From Chloroflexota bacterium (GTDB lineage: Bacteria; Chloroflexota; UBA6077; JACCZL01), in NCBI GenBank assembly GCA_013695975.1, contig JACCZL010000305.1, forward strand, positions 1-7,055: 7,055 nt of DNA, given 5' to 3'. The notes beneath the pieces were generated by a model. The model was given only the letters and a program-made list of their open reading frames with translations, searched no databases and was not told the DNA's origin. Every line of letters begins with the position of its first letter. The first letter of the stretch is position 1. Positions 6,107-7,055 of the stretch are shown here, piece after piece. The position numbers were made by a program, and so were the translations under genes.

Positions 6107-6684
6107 GGTGTCACCTCCTGAGAGAATTGGAACGTGAGTGCGGACCGAACGATCTGCATGATGCCTTTCTGCCGGTGAGCCCTTCGCGAGTGGCGGAACG
6201 CCGACGGAAAGAACTGGTCGTTGCCGAACTGGTCGGGGATACCGCAGAGCTGTGGGTAGTCGGTGAAGTGCGGGTAGAGCTCCACGCGATAGGCGTGCCA
6301 CATCCGCGGATGCGGCTTCAGCGAGACAGGGTCAATCGGACGGTTCGACCAATCCCAGACATGCTCCGGGTCGTGGCTGTTCAGATCCTGCACCAGGCGG
6401 CTGAAGTTGACCAGCTCGCATTCGAAGTAGCCGTCGATGTCGTTTGGATGATCCTTTGCCTCGGCGAAAGAACCGTCAGCGAAGACACGATCCACGCCTG
6501 CCTGCCACAGTTGGCGGGCGAGCTTTTCCAGGTTGTCCACCAGTTCGCCGCACCACGCCCGATCCCAGGTGCGCGACCCCAGACCCTGTCCGGTCACGAG
6601 GCGGGACGCTCGAAGCTGTTCCAGCGTCACCGCATAGTCCCCGACCGGCAGAAGGCCGTCAGCAGTGAACAGCGGGACCGTCAT
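6103..6684 (-). CDS. DUF6932-type nucleotidyltransferase-like protein, probable toxin
   Basis: This 193-residue protein starts MTVPLFTADGLLPVGDYAVT, as DUF6932 proteins do (a short LPxG segment then a helical region). At residues 67-85 it has RVFADGSFAEAKDHPNDIDG: the GS signature followed by D82-I83-D84 of the polymerase-beta-like nucleotidyltransferase fold seen in MNT and AbiEii/MenT toxins. E135 in YRVELYPH could be the third carboxylate. The C-terminal RQKGIMQIV (171-179) matches the family's KGIIEI ending. The expected activity would be transfer of a nucleotide to a protein or RNA, but neither substrate nor activity is shown. The ATG at 6684 is the first start after the promoter; GAGGAG at 6704-6699 is 14 nt upstream, rather far. 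It is coupled by ATGA to the XRE gene. Toxin versus other stress or defence function is inference. Confidence 0.75.
   Translation of the reverse strand: MTVPLFTADGLLPVGDYAVTLEQLRASRLVTGQGLGSRTWDRAWCGELVDNLEKLARQLWQAGVDRVFADGSFAEAKDHPNDIDGYFECELVNFSRLVQDLNSHDPEHVWDWSNRPIDPVSLKPHPRMWHAYRVELYPHFTDYPQLCGIPDQFGNDQFFPSAFRHSRRAHRQKGIMQIVRSALTFQFSQEVTP
6112..6119 (-). promoter_or_regulatory. Very strong ribosome site deciding the XRE start
   Basis: AGGAGGTG on the minus strand is complementary to eight bases of the 16S anti-Shine-Dalgarno sequence and sits 5 nt from the ATG at 6106. It lies inside the end of the nucleotidyltransferase-like gene. It is much stronger than that gene's own site, which would make the XRE protein in excess, as expected for an antitoxin. 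Confidence 0.85.
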
Positions 6685-6710
6685 GCAGGGAAAACTTACT
6701 CCTCTCGTAG

Positions 6711-6739
6711 AGCTTAGCGTAGGCGCTAAACATCGTCAA
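6711..6739 (-). promoter_or_regulatory. Promoter of the NTase-XRE module
   Basis: On the minus strand TTGACG (6739-6734) and TAAGCT (6716-6711) are separated by exactly 17 bp. The predicted transcript starts near 6704, leaving a leader of about 20 nt before the ATG at 6684. The -35 matches 5 of 6 consensus bases; the -10 is weak (3 of 6). It carries the inverted repeat described separately. Confidence 0.55.
6714..6729. promoter_or_regulatory. Inverted repeat TTAGCG-TAGG-CGCTAA, probable XRE operator
   Basis: Two perfect 6-bp half sites separated by 4 bp lie in the spacer of the module's promoter and overlap its -10. Size and spacing suit a dimeric XRE/HigA-like repressor, and occupancy would block RNA polymerase. 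This supports autoregulation by the downstream HTH protein. Confidence 0.6.
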
Positions 6740-6927
6740 GGACCGGCGTCTGCCACGGGTGGCCCCCCACCCACGGCCCCCCTCCGCACCGCCGCCCAGG
6801 TGGTCGCGATGCTATCAGTAGGCTGAGGCCCACTCAGGCATCATCTCGGCAGTCTGGCGCAGCGGTTTCGGTGGCACTCGCTGCGTCGCAAGCCTCCTTG
6901 ACCTCCCAACGAGTACCGTGCGACACT
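6740..6927. other. Intergenic region with two short hairpins
   Basis: No gene is supported. GGGTGG (6757-6762) and CCACCC (6767-6772) pair around CCCC, with a further CC/GG pair outside a small internal bulge. CTGAG (6823-6827) and CTCAG (6833-6837) pair around GCCCA. Neither is followed by a T-run on either strand, so they are not classical terminators. The right copy of the direct repeat lies within this stretch. Confidence 0.5.
6848..6869 (+). repeat. Right copy of the 22-bp imperfect direct repeat
   Basis: GGCAGTCTGG followed by CGCAGCGGTTTC has the same orientation as the copy at 5610-5631, with 20 of 22 positions identical. Flanking bases do not match. The reading of the isochorismatase-like frame does not resume recognisably on its right side, so the repeat is not a simple duplication of a clean target in that gene. 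Confidence 0.6.
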
Positions 6928-6951
6928 GACCAGGTATTGGTCTGATATTAG
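6928..6951 (+). promoter_or_regulatory. Possible extended -10 promoter with overlapping inverted repeat
   Basis: TGATATTAG (6943-6951) fits an extended -10 (TG, one base, then TATTAG) in an AT-richer patch. No good -35 is present at 17 bp, as is common for extended -10 promoters. Just upstream, GACCA (6928-6932) and TGGTC (6938-6942) form an inverted repeat with a 5-bp centre, placed where a repressor or activator could act. The start point would be near 6957, giving a leader of about 60 nt to the gene at 7019. Confidence 0.3.
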
Positions 6952-6995
6952 GACCGCCTCCGGCTGTGGGCGGTCAGCGCGCGGGCTCCCCGCGC
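6952..6995 (+). promoter_or_regulatory. Tandem GC-rich hairpins in the leader of the gene at 7019
   Basis: GACCGCC (6952-6958) pairs with GGCGGTC (6969-6975) around a 10-nt loop. Directly after it, GCGCGGG (6979-6985) pairs with CCCGCGC (6989-6995) around CTC. Both stems are perfect 7-mers. They end 10 nt before the GGGAGG ribosome site. No T-run follows, so translational control or RNA protection is more likely than termination. No known riboswitch consensus was recognised. Confidence 0.4.
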
Positions 6996-7018
6996 AGCAC
7001 GGTGAGGGAGGCCAGGAA

Positions 7019-7055
7019 ATGGCGCTCGAGTTGACGGACCGGATCAAGGTGGGCG
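7019..7055 (+). CDS. Start of an unidentified gene, cut by the window edge
   Basis: An ATG at 7019 is preceded by GGGAGG (7006-7011) at a 7-nt spacing, a good ribosome site. It opens a frame reading MALELTDRIKVG to the edge of the window. Twelve codons are too few to name the product. A GTG at 7002 in another frame stops after ten codons and is not an alternative. Confidence 0.6.
   Translation, partial: MALELTDRIKVG

Larger units (their letters stand above)
5610..6869. mobile_element. Candidate 1.26-kb cassette carrying an NTase/XRE module
   Basis: The segment is bounded by the two direct-repeat copies, contains two oppositely oriented (minus-strand) coupled genes with their own promoter and operator, and sits next to a truncated gene. 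There is no transposase, integrase or terminal inverted repeat, so if mobile it moved passively (for example by recombination between repeats or with trans-acting enzymes). The boundaries are inferred from the repeats alone. Confidence 0.35.

Noticed and set aside
6107..6301. N-terminal extension of the XRE frame
   Set aside because: It lies within the nucleotidyltransferase-like gene in another frame; the AGGAGGTG site fixes the start at 6106.
6127..6717. A 196-codon plus-strand frame opposite the NTase-like gene
   Set aside because: Antisense to a gene with a recognisable GSF...DID motif, its own promoter and coupling; no ribosome site of its own.
6757..6776. GGGTGG/CCACCC hairpin as an intrinsic terminator or T-box element
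   Set aside because: No T-run follows on either strand, and the T-box consensus with its specifier stem is missing.
6848..6900. tRNA-like look of CAGTCTGGCGCAGCGG (D-arm-like) in the right repeat
   Set aside because: No acceptor stem, anticodon arm or T-arm (GGTTCGA-type) can be built around it on either strand.
6841..7047. A 68-codon minus-strand frame at the right edge
   Set aside because: It overlaps the structured leader and the well-started gene at 7019; no ribosome site or family resemblance.
1..7055. CRISPR array, rRNA genes, transposase or integrase
   Set aside because: No regularly spaced repeats, rRNA-like sequence or recombinase motifs were seen on either strand.

Overview
High-GC bacterial DNA. 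Good Shine-Dalgarno sequences (AGGAGGTG, GGAGG, AAGGAG), strong G/C preference at third codon positions and many gene overlaps of the ATGA/GTGA type fit a bacterium. A Chloroflexota-like or similar high-GC soil or metagenomic lineage is a guess from the gene mix (molybdo-hydroxylase subunits, a UbiD-family decarboxylase, type 2 IPP isomerase); no rRNA or other marker gene settles it.

Layout. Positions 1-498 are gene-poor: a possible decayed minus-strand reading frame that looks like a luciferase-like (LLM) fragment, and a perfect 17-bp palindrome. From 499 to 4742 runs a compact plus-strand metabolic block: the [2Fe-2S] small subunit and the FAD-binding medium subunit of a CO-dehydrogenase/xanthine-dehydrogenase-type molybdo-hydroxylase (GTGA overlap, no large catalytic subunit in the window); a 184-bp spacer with a likely promoter; a UbiD-family prenyl-FMN decarboxylase with all expected catalytic and metal residues; and a type 2 isopentenyl-diphosphate isomerase (fni) that starts on TTG inside the end of the UbiD gene. 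A DUF2278 (YukJ-like) gene follows at 4771-5436.

From 5433 to about 5610 the sequence looks like operon debris: a 31-codon frame overlapping the DUF2278 stop, then a GTG-started frame whose first codons resemble an isochorismatase-family hydrolase and which loses resemblance near 5590-5610. Exactly there begins one copy of a 22-bp imperfect direct repeat (20/22); the other copy lies at 6848-6869. Between them, on the minus strand, sit two ATGA-overlapping genes: a DUF6932-type nucleotidyltransferase-like protein (GSF...DID motif) and a coiled-coil plus XRE helix-turn-helix protein. Their promoter carries a perfect inverted repeat (TTAGCG-4-CGCTAA) between the -35 and -10. This looks like a self-regulated toxin-antitoxin or defence module in a small exchangeable cassette.

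Positions 6740-7018 are non-coding with several short inverted repeats. The last of these form a leader in front of a new plus-strand gene that starts at 7019 and runs off the window.

How the genes may work together (inference): the UbiD enzyme needs prenylated FMN, made by UbiX from dimethylallyl phosphate or diphosphate, and type 2 IDI controls the IPP/DMAPP pool. The coupled pair could therefore link cofactor supply to a decarboxylase. Alternatively the UbiD protein could itself belong to an isoprenoid route, as anhydromevalonate phosphate decarboxylase does in archaea.
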